A stretch of 23,647 nucleotides of DNA, taken from Candidatus Hodarchaeaceae archaeon (GTDB lineage: Archaea > Hadarchaeota > Hadarchaeia > Hadarchaeales > Hadarchaeaceae). Shown here piece by piece: positions 15,701 to 23,092 of this stretch; within the stretch, counting starts at the first letter, position 1, and every line of letters starts with the position of its first letter. The position numbers and the translations under genes are program-made. The notes beneath the pieces are model-generated. The model did no database searches, was not told the origin of the DNA, and saw only the letters and a list, made by a program, of their open reading frames with translations. The DNA is taken from positions 1 through 23,647 of the forward strand of contig JASEGJ010000017.1 in NCBI GenBank assembly GCA_030018135.1, read 5' to 3'.

Positions 15701-16513
15701 GTGTTAAATTTGGTTCGCCGTAAGTCTGAATGGCCAACCGAGGACGAGCTGGTCCTGTGCACGGTGACTAAGGTATTTCCGCAGGGAGCATTTGCGAAGC
15801 TGGACGAATACGACGGAAAGGAGGGCATGGTACACATTTCAGAGGTCGCTTCCGGTTGGGTTAAAAACATCAGGGATTTCGTTCGAGAGGGTCAGAAAGT
15901 TGTATGCAAGATCCTAGCAGTGAACCCGAGAAAAGGCCAGATAGATCTGTCGATTCGTCGAGTTAAGGATAGCCAGCGCCGTTGGAAGGCTCAGCAATGG
16001 AAGCGGGAGCAGAGGGCAGAGAAACTGCTGGAACTAGTGGCGGGTAGGTTGGGCAAAGACTTGGATGCGGCCTACGAGGAGATAGGGTTTGCATTGCAGG
16101 ATCGATTCGGGGATCTCTATTCAGCATTCGAATCCGTGGCTGTAAAAGGCAAAGAAATCTTGGCCGACCTCACAACCGATAAGCGATGGATCGATGCAAT
16201 CAGTGAGATCGCGGTCTCAACCATAGAACCGTCAACCGTCGAAGTTGTTGGTTATGTGGATTTGAGCTGCCCGGCCCCTAATGGTGTTGAAGTGATTAAG
16301 TCGGCGATGCTAAGCGCGCTTGACTCGGCCAAAAGCAATGGGGTGAATATTGAGTTTTACTATGTCGGTTCACCGCGCTATCGCATAAAAGTTACCGCAC
16401 CCTCGTATAAGGTCGCGGAAGGCGCCATGCAAAAAGCTGCAGAGATCGCAATCGCGGTAGTAAAAAAGACCGGCGGCAAGGGCGAATTCCATGCGGTTCC
16501 TAAGGGCGAATAA
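15701..16513 (+). CDS. eif2a: Translation initiation factor aIF2 alpha subunit
   Basis: A 270-aa alpha subunit of the heterotrimeric factor that delivers initiator tRNA to the ribosome. An N-terminal S1/OB domain spans about residues 12-85 (ELVLCTVTKVFPQGAFAKLDEYDGKEGMVHISEVA, given here by its ends). A helical middle domain and a C-terminal alpha/beta domain follow (GVNIEFYYVGSPRYRI). The start is a GTG with no gap after the S27e stop. The classic eukaryotic phosphorylation loop lies in the S1 domain region, but no regulatory claim is made. Nop10 follows after two bases. Confidence 0.96.
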   Translation: MLNLVRRKSEWPTEDELVLCTVTKVFPQGAFAKLDEYDGKEGMVHISEVASGWVKNIRDFVREGQKVVCKILAVNPRKGQIDLSIRRVKDSQRRWKAQQWKREQRAEKLLELVAGRLGKDLDAAYEEIGFALQDRFGDLYSAFESVAVKGKEILADLTTDKRWIDAISEIAVSTIEPSTVEVVGYVDLSCPAPNGVEVIKSAMLSALDSAKSNGVNIEFYYVGSPRYRIKVTAPSYKVAEGAMQKAAEIAIAVVKKTGGKGEFHAVPKGE

Positions 16514-16515
16514 CC

Positions 16516-16689
16516 ATGAATATAAAAAAATGTAAAAATTGCGGACAATACACATTGAGAGATACATGCTCAAGTTGCGGCGGTCAGGCAGTTTCACCAC
16601 ATCCGCCTAAGTTTTCACCGCATGATCCATACGGCAAGTATAGACGTTTGTTGAAGAAACAGGTACTCGGTTTGGGTGAGGAAAAGTGA
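16516..16689 (+). CDS. nop10: H/ACA ribonucleoprotein subunit Nop10
   Basis: A 57-aa protein that stiffens Cbf5 in H/ACA guide RNPs, which make pseudouridine in rRNA. The zinc ribbon has C6, C9, C18 and C21 (KKCKNCG, DTCSSCGG). The diagnostic Nop10 tail follows: HPPKFSPHDPYGKYRR. The ATG lies two bases after the aIF2-alpha stop. The final bases GTGA hold both the stop and the GTG start of the next gene, so the two are translationally coupled. The order aIF2alpha-nop10-PAC2 is a conserved archaeal arrangement. Confidence 0.96.
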   Translation: MNIKKCKNCGQYTLRDTCSSCGGQAVSPHPPKFSPHDPYGKYRRLLKKQVLGLGEEK

Positions 16690-17450
16690 AGGAGTCGATG
16701 GTAAAGTTCTTAAGCAAGCCTCAGCTGAAGGAGCCGGCCCTCATCGAAGGGTTACCGGGTATGGGGCATGTTGGCAAGCTAGCGGCTGAACATCTCGTCG
16801 CCGAGCTTAGCGCTGAAAAATTTGCCGATTTGTATTCTCCCTACTTCCCACATCACGTTTACGTGGAGGGCGGAGGCATAATAAGGCCGATCAGAAACGA
16901 GTTCTATTGGGCGAGCCCCGACGGCAAAGACATGATAATTTTAGCCGGTGATGTACAGGCGATCACGCCGGAGGGGCACTACGAGGTAGCGAACAAAATT
17001 CTAGATGTCGCAGAGCAGTTTGGAGTGAAACAACTTTTCACGCTGGGAGGCTATGCAACTGGTAGGTATTCTCGAGTTAAGCCAAAGGTGATTGGGGTGG
17101 TCAGCCATCCGGAGCTTATGGACACATGCCGGGAACACGGGGTTGAAATCGAAGAGGGCGGTGGGCCGATAATAGGCGCCTCAGGTCTGCTATTGGGATT
17201 GGGAAAGTTACGCGGCATGTACGGCATTTGCTTGCTCGGCGAAACTCACGGCATGGTTGTCGATCACAGATCCGCTCAATCGGTTCTCGAGGCGTTGACG
17301 GGCATCCTAGGGATAAAGGTTGATATGGCTGCTATCGAGCACCGGGCGAAGGAGACGGAGCGCATCATCACTCGCATGCGAAAGGAAATGGAACTTAGAG
17401 TTCGCAGGGAAAAGCATCGCGCGGAAGAAGAAGCTTGGTACATAGGATAA
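16686..17450 (+). CDS. PAC2-family proteasome assembly chaperone
   Basis: A 254-aa protein of the archaeal PbaA/PbaB-like PAC2 family, linked to proteasome assembly. The N-terminus has the family pattern ALIEGLPGMGHVGKLAAEHL, followed by ITPEGHYEVANKILD and LGGYATGRY. A charged coiled-coil segment (about 215-250) leads to the C-terminal WYIG tail, which might contact the proteasome alpha ring but is not a strict HbYX motif. The GTG start overlaps the nop10 stop by four bases; an ATG at 16698 is an alternative. Specific proteasome binding is inferred from the family. Confidence 0.88.
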   Translation: MKESMVKFLSKPQLKEPALIEGLPGMGHVGKLAAEHLVAELSAEKFADLYSPYFPHHVYVEGGGIIRPIRNEFYWASPDGKDMIILAGDVQAITPEGHYEVANKILDVAEQFGVKQLFTLGGYATGRYSRVKPKVIGVVSHPELMDTCREHGVEIEEGGGPIIGASGLLLGLGKLRGMYGICLLGETHGMVVDHRSAQSVLEALTGILGIKVDMAAIEHRAKETERIITRMRKEMELRVRREKHRAEEEAWYIG

Positions 17451-17551
17451 ACCATCTCGCAGAGTTTGTTTCGCGTGGTGGTTTAGGTGAACATTGGTCA
17501 AACGAGCGACTTTTAAACAATCGAAGTCGCCAATATCGGAGTGGTATTGGC

Positions 17552-18796
17552 TTGTCGGAGCTATTTGTATATTCCGCAGACCTGCATATCCATGGATGCT
17601 ACTCTGGTGCGACATCCAACCGCATGGTCATTAGCACAATCGCTCAACAGGCGAAACTCAAGGGTCTATCGTTTATCGGTACTGGCGATGTCTTGCATCC
17701 CAAGTGGTTTGAAGGCATAAAGGCGGATTTGACGGAGGTCGCAGAAGGCACGTATGAACATCCTAGGTATGGTACGAGGTTCGTCTTGACCGTGGAGGTT
17801 GAGGACAAGCGCAGGGTTCATCATTTATTTATTTTGCCCTCATTGAGCGCGGTCGAAGATTTACGGAAGGATCTTGCGAAGCATTCAATCGATATGGATG
17901 CAGATGGTCGAGCACGTGTTGAACTTAGCGCCCCCGAGCTGGTTGAGACCGCGACCGCACATGGCTGCCTTATCGGGCCATGTCACGCATTTACCCCTTG
18001 GACGAGCATGTACAAAGAGTTCGATAGCATACGGGCTTGCTATGAAGATCGAACGCGCGACATCAAGTTCTTAGAACTTGGTCTAAGCGCCGATACATTC
18101 ATGGCGGATCGAATAAGGGAACTTTCCGATGTGACATTTTTGTCGAATAGCGATGCCCACTCACCTTGGCCGGATAAGCTCGGCAGAGAATTCAATAGAT
18201 TTGCATTGGCCGAGCCGACATATGAGGAGATAATCAAGGCGATCGAGCGCAGGAATGGTCGCAAGGTGGTCCTCAACGTCGGTTTTGACCCCAGACTCGG
18301 AAAATATCATCGTTCGGCCTGTTCGCGGTGCTTTAAACAGTTCAAGCTTGAAGAGGCGAAGATGCTTGAGTGGCGATGCGACAAATGTAGGGGTTTGATT
18401 AAAAAGGGCGTCTGGGATCGCGTGAACGAACTTGCTGATTATCCGGAGCCGAGGCATCCACCTCATCGTCCGAATTATCTGCGAATAGCGCCCTTGGCGG
18501 AGGTGGTAGCATTGGCATTTGGTCACACTGACGCCCACGCCCCTGAGGTTCAAGACCTATGGGGCAAGCTCGTGAATCGTTTCGGAAATGAAATTGCGGT
18601 GTTGATAGATGCACCGATCGATGGTGTGGCTCAAGTCGCGGGCCGAAGGGTAGCCGCGATGGTTAAAGCGTTTAGGGAGCAACAGTTGAGGGTGATGCCG
18701 GGCGGAGGTGGTCGCTACGGTCATCTCGAGGTGCCGCCCGACTTGGTCGAGGTTCGAGAAAATTCGGGCCAAAAAACTCTGATGGAGTTTGGGTAA
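17552..18796 (+). CDS. endoQ: Endonuclease Q, PHP-domain deaminated-DNA nuclease
   Basis: EndoQ (TIGR00375 family) nicks DNA 5' of deaminated bases such as uracil and hypoxanthine. I chose the TTG at 17552, seven bases after a GGAGTGG motif. It gives 414 aa and the expected N-terminus SADLHIHGCYSG, whose D10, H12 and H14 are PHP metal ligands. An in-frame ATG at 17435 would add 39 poorly conserved residues overlapping the previous gene. Further metal-site segments are GTGDVLHPKW, GPCHAFTPW and SNSDAHSPWPDKLG. A zinc finger lies at about residues 255-285 (CSRC, CDKC). The C-terminal QKTLMEF is a PIP-box-like motif for PCNA. The family function is established; activity here is inferred. Confidence 0.92.
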   Translation: MSELFVYSADLHIHGCYSGATSNRMVISTIAQQAKLKGLSFIGTGDVLHPKWFEGIKADLTEVAEGTYEHPRYGTRFVLTVEVEDKRRVHHLFILPSLSAVEDLRKDLAKHSIDMDADGRARVELSAPELVETATAHGCLIGPCHAFTPWTSMYKEFDSIRACYEDRTRDIKFLELGLSADTFMADRIRELSDVTFLSNSDAHSPWPDKLGREFNRFALAEPTYEEIIKAIERRNGRKVVLNVGFDPRLGKYHRSACSRCFKQFKLEEAKMLEWRCDKCRGLIKKGVWDRVNELADYPEPRHPPHRPNYLRIAPLAEVVALAFGHTDAHAPEVQDLWGKLVNRFGNEIAVLIDAPIDGVAQVAGRRVAAMVKAFREQQLRVMPGGGGRYGHLEVPPDLVEVRENSGQKTLMEFG

Positions 18797-18929
18797 ATAT
18801 CCAAGTTTATTATTCCTTTGTGATCGGTCGACATTTTAGAGTTCTCCAAAGAAGCAAAAAAATTTTTGACTTCATTTCATCAATCAGGCTCGTGCAAAAA
18901 TCCTGAGTATTTCTTCAATCATCAAGATT

Positions 18930-18975
18930 GTTTATTTAGTGATAGCCACCAAGTTTATTTAGTGATAGCCACCAA
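18930..18975. repeat. Two perfect tandem copies of a 23-bp unit upstream of ferredoxin
   Basis: Positions 18930-18952 and 18953-18975 are identical 23-base units, and a third copy begins with GTT before diverging. Each unit holds an AT-rich GTTTATTTAG that could act as a TATA box, then a GATAGCCACC segment. A small hairpin (CAATC/GATTG, 18916-18930) abuts the first unit. The array ends 19 bases before the ferredoxin ATG, so it lies where a promoter or operator is expected. It may be a duplicated promoter, a regulator-binding array or a recent slippage event. Confidence 0.7.
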
Positions 18976-18994
18976 GTTAAAGGTTTGGTGAAAA

Positions 18995-19204
18995 ATGAGG
19001 GTTGACGCGGCCATGTGCATCCTATGTGGTGCTTGCTCGGGCGTCTGTCCGGTTAATGTGATCGAGGTTTCAAGTACCCACGTGAACATCCAAGAGGGTT
19101 GCACTAGGTGTGGACTCTGCGCTAAGGTCTGTCCGGTGGGGGCGATTGGCTTCGGCGATCCTCGCTCAAAGCGAGTCAAAAGATTTCAAAGGAGACAAGC
19201 GTGA
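18995..19204 (+). CDS. Ferredoxin, two [4Fe-4S] clusters
   Basis: A 69-aa bacterial-type ferredoxin with two complete cluster motifs: C8, C11, C14, C18 and C36, C39, C42, C46, each CxxCxxCxxxCP. The tail is basic (KRVKRFQRRQA), which may help docking to an acidic partner or the membrane surface. A GGTG motif precedes the ATG. It lies ten bases upstream of the geranylgeranyl reductase gene and is probably its electron donor, an inference from context and from known ferredoxin dependence of some archaeal reductases. Confidence 0.93.
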   Translation: MRVDAAMCILCGACSGVCPVNVIEVSSTHVNIQEGCTRCGLCAKVCPVGAIGFGDPRSKRVKRFQRRQA

Positions 19205-19214
19205 GGGATAGCGG

Positions 19215-20402
19215 TTGAAGGAAAAATACGATGTCGTGGTCGTAGGAGCGGGTCCTGCTGGCTCGATGGCTGCCAGGGCGACTGCACGCGGAGGGGCAAG
19301 AGTTCTAATGCTGGACAAGCGGCGAGAACTCGGCGTACCGGTACAGTGCGGTGAGGCGCTAAACGAAGGCGTTCTGAAGGAGCTAAAGATCGCCCCGGAT
19401 CCCAGGTGGGCCCTCAACAAAACTAATGCAGTTAAGCTGGTCTCACCTTCGGGCATAGAAGTGCGAATAGTCGAGAAAGAGGTGATGGGTAAAATTGGCT
19501 ATATCCTTGACCGCAAAATCTTCGATAAACATCTTGCGATCCTCGCAGCGAAAGAGGGTGCAGATGTCATGGTCGGAGCACTCGCCACGGGCTTAATGAT
19601 AAAGGACGGTAGGGTAGCTGGCGTCAAGGGGGTTGGGGTTGGCGGAAAATTTGAATTTTTCTCAGACATTGTCATCGCAGCTGACGGTGTTGGATCTCGC
19701 GTAGCTCGATGGGCGGGGCTGAACACAGCTTTGAAATTAGTCGACATCGAGTCGGGTGCACAATTTCAAATGGTTGACATCGACTTTGAGTCGCAAACGA
19801 TGATGGAATTTTATTTCGGCAACAAGATTGCCGCTGGTGGGTACGCCTGGGTGTTCCCAAAAGGAGATCATATGGCGAACGTTGGATTGGGCGTCCTCGG
19901 AGGCCGCGCCGAGGGGCCAGCTATCGATTATCTTCGGGCTTTTGTAGAGAAGATGCCCAACCTCAGGAAGGGAAAAATTATCGAGATAAATGCGGGCGGG
20001 GTGCCCGTTAGCGGACCACTTGAGAGGACGGTCAAGGATGGGCTCCTTGTGGTAGGGGACGCAGCGCGGCAGGTGAATGCGCTCACCGGCGGAGGGATAG
20101 ACCATGCCATGCGGGCGGGAGACATCGCTGGCGAGGTCGCGGCCAAGGCGGTGAGTGAGGGCGACACCTCGGAGAAACGATTGATGGAGTATGAGAAACG
20201 GTGGCGCGAGCTTATGGGGAAACGGCTCGAGCGCTACCTCAAGGCGAAAAATGTGCTCGTGAGCCTGACCGACGATGACCTCGATAAGTTGGCTAAGGCC
20301 TTGAGCGAGGTAAAATTTGAGGGCATCAGCTTGACTGGCATGTTAAGGGTTCTGCTAAAGGCGCATCCGAAGCTCCTGTGGAAGCTCAGGGGCTTGATGT
20401 GA
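19215..20402 (+). CDS. Geranylgeranyl reductase family flavoprotein (archaeal lipid saturation)
   Basis: A 395-aa FAD enzyme that reduces double bonds of geranylgeranyl chains in archaeal ether lipids at the membrane. The FAD-binding GAGPAG motif (about residues 11-16) is followed by the family's PVQCGEAL (cysteine near 45), IAADGVGSR, GYAWVFPK and GLLVVGDAARQVNALTGGG. The start is a TTG because no in-frame ATG or GTG is available before the dinucleotide-binding strand (KYDVVVVGAGP). The stop overlaps the next ATG by one base. Other possible substrates are menaquinone or dolichol chains. Confidence 0.92.
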   Translation: MKEKYDVVVVGAGPAGSMAARATARGGARVLMLDKRRELGVPVQCGEALNEGVLKELKIAPDPRWALNKTNAVKLVSPSGIEVRIVEKEVMGKIGYILDRKIFDKHLAILAAKEGADVMVGALATGLMIKDGRVAGVKGVGVGGKFEFFSDIVIAADGVGSRVARWAGLNTALKLVDIESGAQFQMVDIDFESQTMMEFYFGNKIAAGGYAWVFPKGDHMANVGLGVLGGRAEGPAIDYLRAFVEKMPNLRKGKIIEINAGGVPVSGPLERTVKDGLLVVGDAARQVNALTGGGIDHAMRAGDIAGEVAAKAVSEGDTSEKRLMEYEKRWRELMGKRLERYLKAKNVLVSLTDDDLDKLAKALSEVKFEGISLTGMLRVLLKAHPKLLWKLRGLM

Positions 20403-20620
20403 TGGAGACGATAGGCTGGATAGTCGTAGGCATCGTCGGTGTTGCGTTCGCGGCCGTCCTTGCTTGGCTGGGGATGCTTTGGATTACAATGAGGGCTGGG
20501 AAATCGATGACCGAAATGTTCAGGATCGGCACCAACAAGGAGGAGCTCGAGGGGGTAAGGCGGGAGCTCATCGAATTGCGGGAATCGATTGAGGATTTGA
20601 AGCGAAAATTAAGGCGTTAG
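20402..20620 (+). CDS. Small single-pass membrane protein with C-terminal coiled coil
   Basis: The ATG at 20402 shares one base with the GGR stop (TGATG), so it is coupled to that gene. The 72-aa product has one hydrophobic helix at about 5-28 (IGWIVVGIVGVAFAAVLAWLGM). A charged helical tail follows (EELEGVRRELIELRESIEDLKRKL) with a heptad-like pattern. I do not recognise a named family. An in-frame ATG at 20378 would lie inside the reductase. It may anchor the ferredoxin or reductase at the membrane, which is speculation from context. Its last 12 bases overlap the 3' end of aspS on the other strand. Confidence 0.75.
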   Translation: METIGWIVVGIVGVAFAAVLAWLGMLWITMRAGKSMTEMFRIGTNKEELEGVRRELIELRESIEDLKRKLRR

Positions 20621-21928
20621 GCGCCTCCTATCGCGGGGAAAAATGACGGCCTCTCGAATATTTTCGATGCCAGTTAACACCATAATTAGTCTGTCGAGAC
20701 CTAAACCCCAACCCCCGTGCGGCACCATGCCGAGTCTATAGTTCTTTAAGTGAGACTCAAAGTGTTCCGGATTCAGCCCCTTCTGCTTCAACTGTTTAAC
20801 AAGAAGTTCCTCCCGATGAATGCGGGTCCCGCCCGAGGCCAGCTCGAGGTCCTTATACATCAGATCAAAAGCGTAACAGAGGTCCGGTTTGTCCTCACGG
20901 AGCTGAATGTAGAAAGGTTTGATTTTCAGTGGCCAATCCACGATAAAGTAAGCATCAGAAATAAGTTCGCCAAGCTTTCGTTCAGCTGGCGTGGGCAGGT
21001 CCTCGCCCCATGACACCTTGACTCCAGCATCATCGAGCATTTTCAGCGCCTCGTCGTAGGTGATCCTCGGAAATGGCGACTTTGGCTCGACCAGATCGTG
21101 CTTAAGCGTCTTCAGCTCCTCCCCGCATTCCTCCCTAACTCGACGGAAGACCAAGATGATGAGCTCCTCGAGTGTATCCATGACATCATCTTGGGTCGCG
21201 AATGCTGCCTCAATGTCGATCGACATCACCTCGTTCAGATGTCGCGTGGTGTCATGTTCCTCGGCCCGGAAGATCGGCCCTATCTCGAAAACCCTGTCGA
21301 AGCAGGCGGTGAGTACCTCCTTGTACAGCTGCGGACTTTGGCTCAAGAAAGCCTCACGCTCAAAATATGAGACCGGAAAAAGTGCTGCCCCGCTTTCGGT
21401 CGCCGTAGCAACGATTTTTGGTGTATTGACTTCCATAAAATTTTTTGAAATTAAAAATTCTCGCACCATTTGAAGCACTTTGTGTCTTATTTTAAATATC
21501 GCTTGCTGCCTAGGTCGGCGGAGGTCTAGGACGCGCGCGTCCAGGCGGGTGTCGAGATCTGCCCTGATACGGCCGCTTGGATCCAGCGGAAGGGGCGTCG
21601 CTGCCAAGTTCAATATCTTGATGTCATCTGGCACAACTTCGACGCCTCGGGGCGCTTGTTCCATAGCAACTACTTTTCCCCTCACAGCAACGCTCGACTC
21701 CGCAGTTAAGGCATCTATTTTTTCAAGCACTTTTTCGCTGACTTTTGCCCTAGGCGCAGTAATTTGGATGGACCCCCCGATATCGTGTAAAACGAAAAAT
21801 TTGAGACCCCCCATATCTCGTATATCCCCAACCCAGCCCATCAGGATTACTTCAGCACCTGCGAGCTCTGCAGTTATCTCCTTGGAAAGGTGGGTCCTCC
21901 GCCAGTCGCCTAAATGGTCAAGTTCCAT
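20609..21928 (-). CDS. aspS: Aspartyl-tRNA synthetase, archaeal type
   Basis: A 439-aa class IIb synthetase. The N-terminal OB anticodon-binding domain (about 20-105) is followed by the catalytic domain with motif 2 (IFRAEEHDTTRHLNE) and motif 3 (GWGLGLDRLIMVLTG), and the protein ends in FPRDRRRLTP. Residues reported to set specificity in archaeal AspRS point towards the non-discriminating type: P93 occupies the K85 site of the Thermococcus enzyme, while G34 occupies the W26/His site. If so, it would also charge tRNA-Asn with aspartate for amidation. The ATG lies eight bases after the KH gene stop on the same strand. Confidence 0.95.
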   Translation of the reverse strand: MELDHLGDWRRTHLSKEITAELAGAEVILMGWVGDIRDMGGLKFFVLHDIGGSIQITAPRAKVSEKVLEKIDALTAESSVAVRGKVVAMEQAPRGVEVVPDDIKILNLAATPLPLDPSGRIRADLDTRLDARVLDLRRPRQQAIFKIRHKVLQMVREFLISKNFMEVNTPKIVATATESGAALFPVSYFEREAFLSQSPQLYKEVLTACFDRVFEIGPIFRAEEHDTTRHLNEVMSIDIEAAFATQDDVMDTLEELIILVFRRVREECGEELKTLKHDLVEPKSPFPRITYDEALKMLDDAGVKVSWGEDLPTPAERKLGELISDAYFIVDWPLKIKPFYIQLREDKPDLCYAFDLMYKDLELASGGTRIHREELLVKQLKQKGLNPEHFESHLKNYRLGMVPHGGWGLGLDRLIMVLTGIENIREAVIFPRDRRRLTP

Positions 21929-21936
21929 GTTTAACC

Positions 21937-22455
21937 CTACTCGAATACGAGCTTGATGTTTTTATCGGTTAGCTTCGCGAATATCGATTGAATGGCATCG
22001 ATGCTCGCGGGGAGTCGCCTAACATGTGTACGAGGTATTCGCACTCGGTATTCCTCACGCTTACCTCCGCTGTAAAGAATATTCACCCCAAGGACTCGGG
22101 CCGGCGTTAGTATATCTTGAGCTTGCTTGCGGATGTCTGCACCCTCCTCAACGATGCGGATTTTCGTTTGGAGATGCTCGGTCAGCTCTCGGATGAGCTT
22201 GCCCCCCTTCCCGATGATGCTGCTTATTTCACCACGCCCCACAACCAGAGCCGTTAGGCCCACGGCATCGATCGCGCGTTTGAAATTTATCGCATTCATC
22301 CCGCGATATTTTTGTGCAAGCCCGAACAGGACACGGGAGACTTTAACGTCGAGTTCGGATATTTTGTTTTCCCTAAGCTTGCGCTCGCAGCCTTGGCACA
22401 ATATGCCGCTTTTGAGGCACACGCCGCAAATAGGCGCCTTCGTGATGAACCCCAA
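21937..22455 (-). CDS. Zinc-finger/KH-domain NusA-like RNA-binding protein
   Basis: A 172-aa protein with a zinc knuckle (C10, C13, C20, C23 in ICGVCLKSGILCQGC) and two KH-like RNA-binding segments. The first carries the GxxG loop IIGKGGK (82-85). The family is often annotated in archaea as NusA-like transcription elongation or pre-rRNA processing protein, and its role is not settled. The start is a TTG at 22455; no clear ribosome-binding motif is seen, and a TATA-like TTTATTTTTAG upstream could give a leaderless transcript. It lies between alba and aspS, apparently co-transcribed. Confidence 0.85.
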   Translation of the reverse strand: MGFITKAPICGVCLKSGILCQGCERKLRENKISELDVKVSRVLFGLAQKYRGMNAINFKRAIDAVGLTALVVGRGEISSIIGKGGKLIRELTEHLQTKIRIVEEGADIRKQAQDILTPARVLGVNILYSGGKREEYRVRIPRTHVRRLPASIDAIQSIFAKLTDKNIKLVFE

Positions 22456-22497
22456 GTTAACTAGCTAGGCTAAAAATAAAAAGTGTCGGAAAGGCGA

Positions 22498-22785
22498 TCA
22501 TGCGCCCTTTCCGAGCACGATTTCTATGGTGGATACATTGCTTACCCTACTTTCAGCTTGGATCTCTTCAGTCCCAATTTTAATGTTTCGCACCGCCACT
22601 CCCTGCAAGAAGCGATTTCTGATGATTTCTGCGGCATCGACGGCCCTGCTAATAGCCCTACCACGTGCTTTGAGGGTAACTTCGTTTGCCCCTTCGTTGA
22701 ACTGCGTAATCACTGCCAATACGTAGTTCATCACTGGCTTTACCCCAACAAAAACGACATTTTCCGCTGTTTTCTCTTCAGCCAT
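22498..22785 (-). CDS. albA: Chromatin protein Alba
   Basis: A 95-aa DNA/RNA-binding chromatin protein. The core motif [16 protein letters not shown] contains K16, the position acetylated in Sulfolobus Alba. The [22 protein letters not shown] helix (given by its motif) and the beta-hairpin region [16 protein letters not shown] follow. A strong GGAGGCGGG motif sits just upstream of the ATG. The dimeric protein coats DNA and may also act on RNA. Confidence 0.96.
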   Translation of the reverse strand: MAEEKTAENVVFVGVKPVMNYVLAVITQFNEGANEVTLKARGRAISRAVDAAEIIRNRFLQGVAVRNIKIGTEEIQAESRVSNVSTIEIVLGKGA

Positions 22786-22838
22786 TGGTTCCCGCCTCCT
22801 TGTTTGGTTGGATTTGCGGATTTTTCTAATTAGCGGGC

Positions 22839-22850
22839 TTAATAAATACC
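22839..22850 (-). promoter_or_regulatory. TATA box and BRE of alba
   Basis: Read on the minus strand, GGTATTTATTAA is a strong archaeal TATA box preceded by purine-rich GAAA. It lies about 55-65 bases upstream of the alba ATG, so a start about 25 bases downstream of the box would leave a leader of roughly 35 bases that includes the GGAGG motif. Confidence 0.55.
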
Positions 22851-22929
22851 TTTCGATTAGGACTAGGACGGCACTTGAGTTCGATTCATTTTAGCTTTGG
22901 GTGCAAGCGTCAGGGCACGAAGTGGTTAG

Positions 22930-23076
22930 ATTTTTCCTGTAAAGTTTAACTTCGACGTAGATTTGATAATAACCGTTGATCGTCTCAAGCCCGACAAAGT
23001 GCTCAAGTCCCTTTCAAACATAAGCGGCATAAAGGGGACTTCTGCCAATTCGATTTTGATCCCGTTGATGGAATGA
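22930..23076 (+). pseudogene. Possible gene remnant or small ORF in the alba-HTH intergenic region
   Basis: The 307-bp stretch 22786-23092 has no full gene. On the plus strand an open frame from 22930 to the TGA at 23074-23076 reads like real protein (VDLIITVDRLKPDK, then VLKSLSNISGIKG and SILIPLME). It has the strand-helix-strand feel of a small regulatory domain. A TAG at 22927-22929 closes it upstream, and the only usable start is a TTG at 22963, giving 37 aa with no ribosome-binding motif. It may be the end of a decayed gene. The rest of the stretch holds the alba promoter and nothing else I can identify. Confidence 0.3.
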
Positions 23077-23092
23077 GGTGGAGTTCATCGCT

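Noticed and set aside
20750-21473. Plus-strand open frames inside aspS
   Set aside because: They are shadows of the well-conserved AspRS on the minus strand, with low-complexity Ser/Arg-rich translations.
22870-22900. GTTCGATTC resembling a tRNA T-loop
   Set aside because: The flanking bases do not form a T-stem, and no acceptor or anticodon stem could be placed around it.
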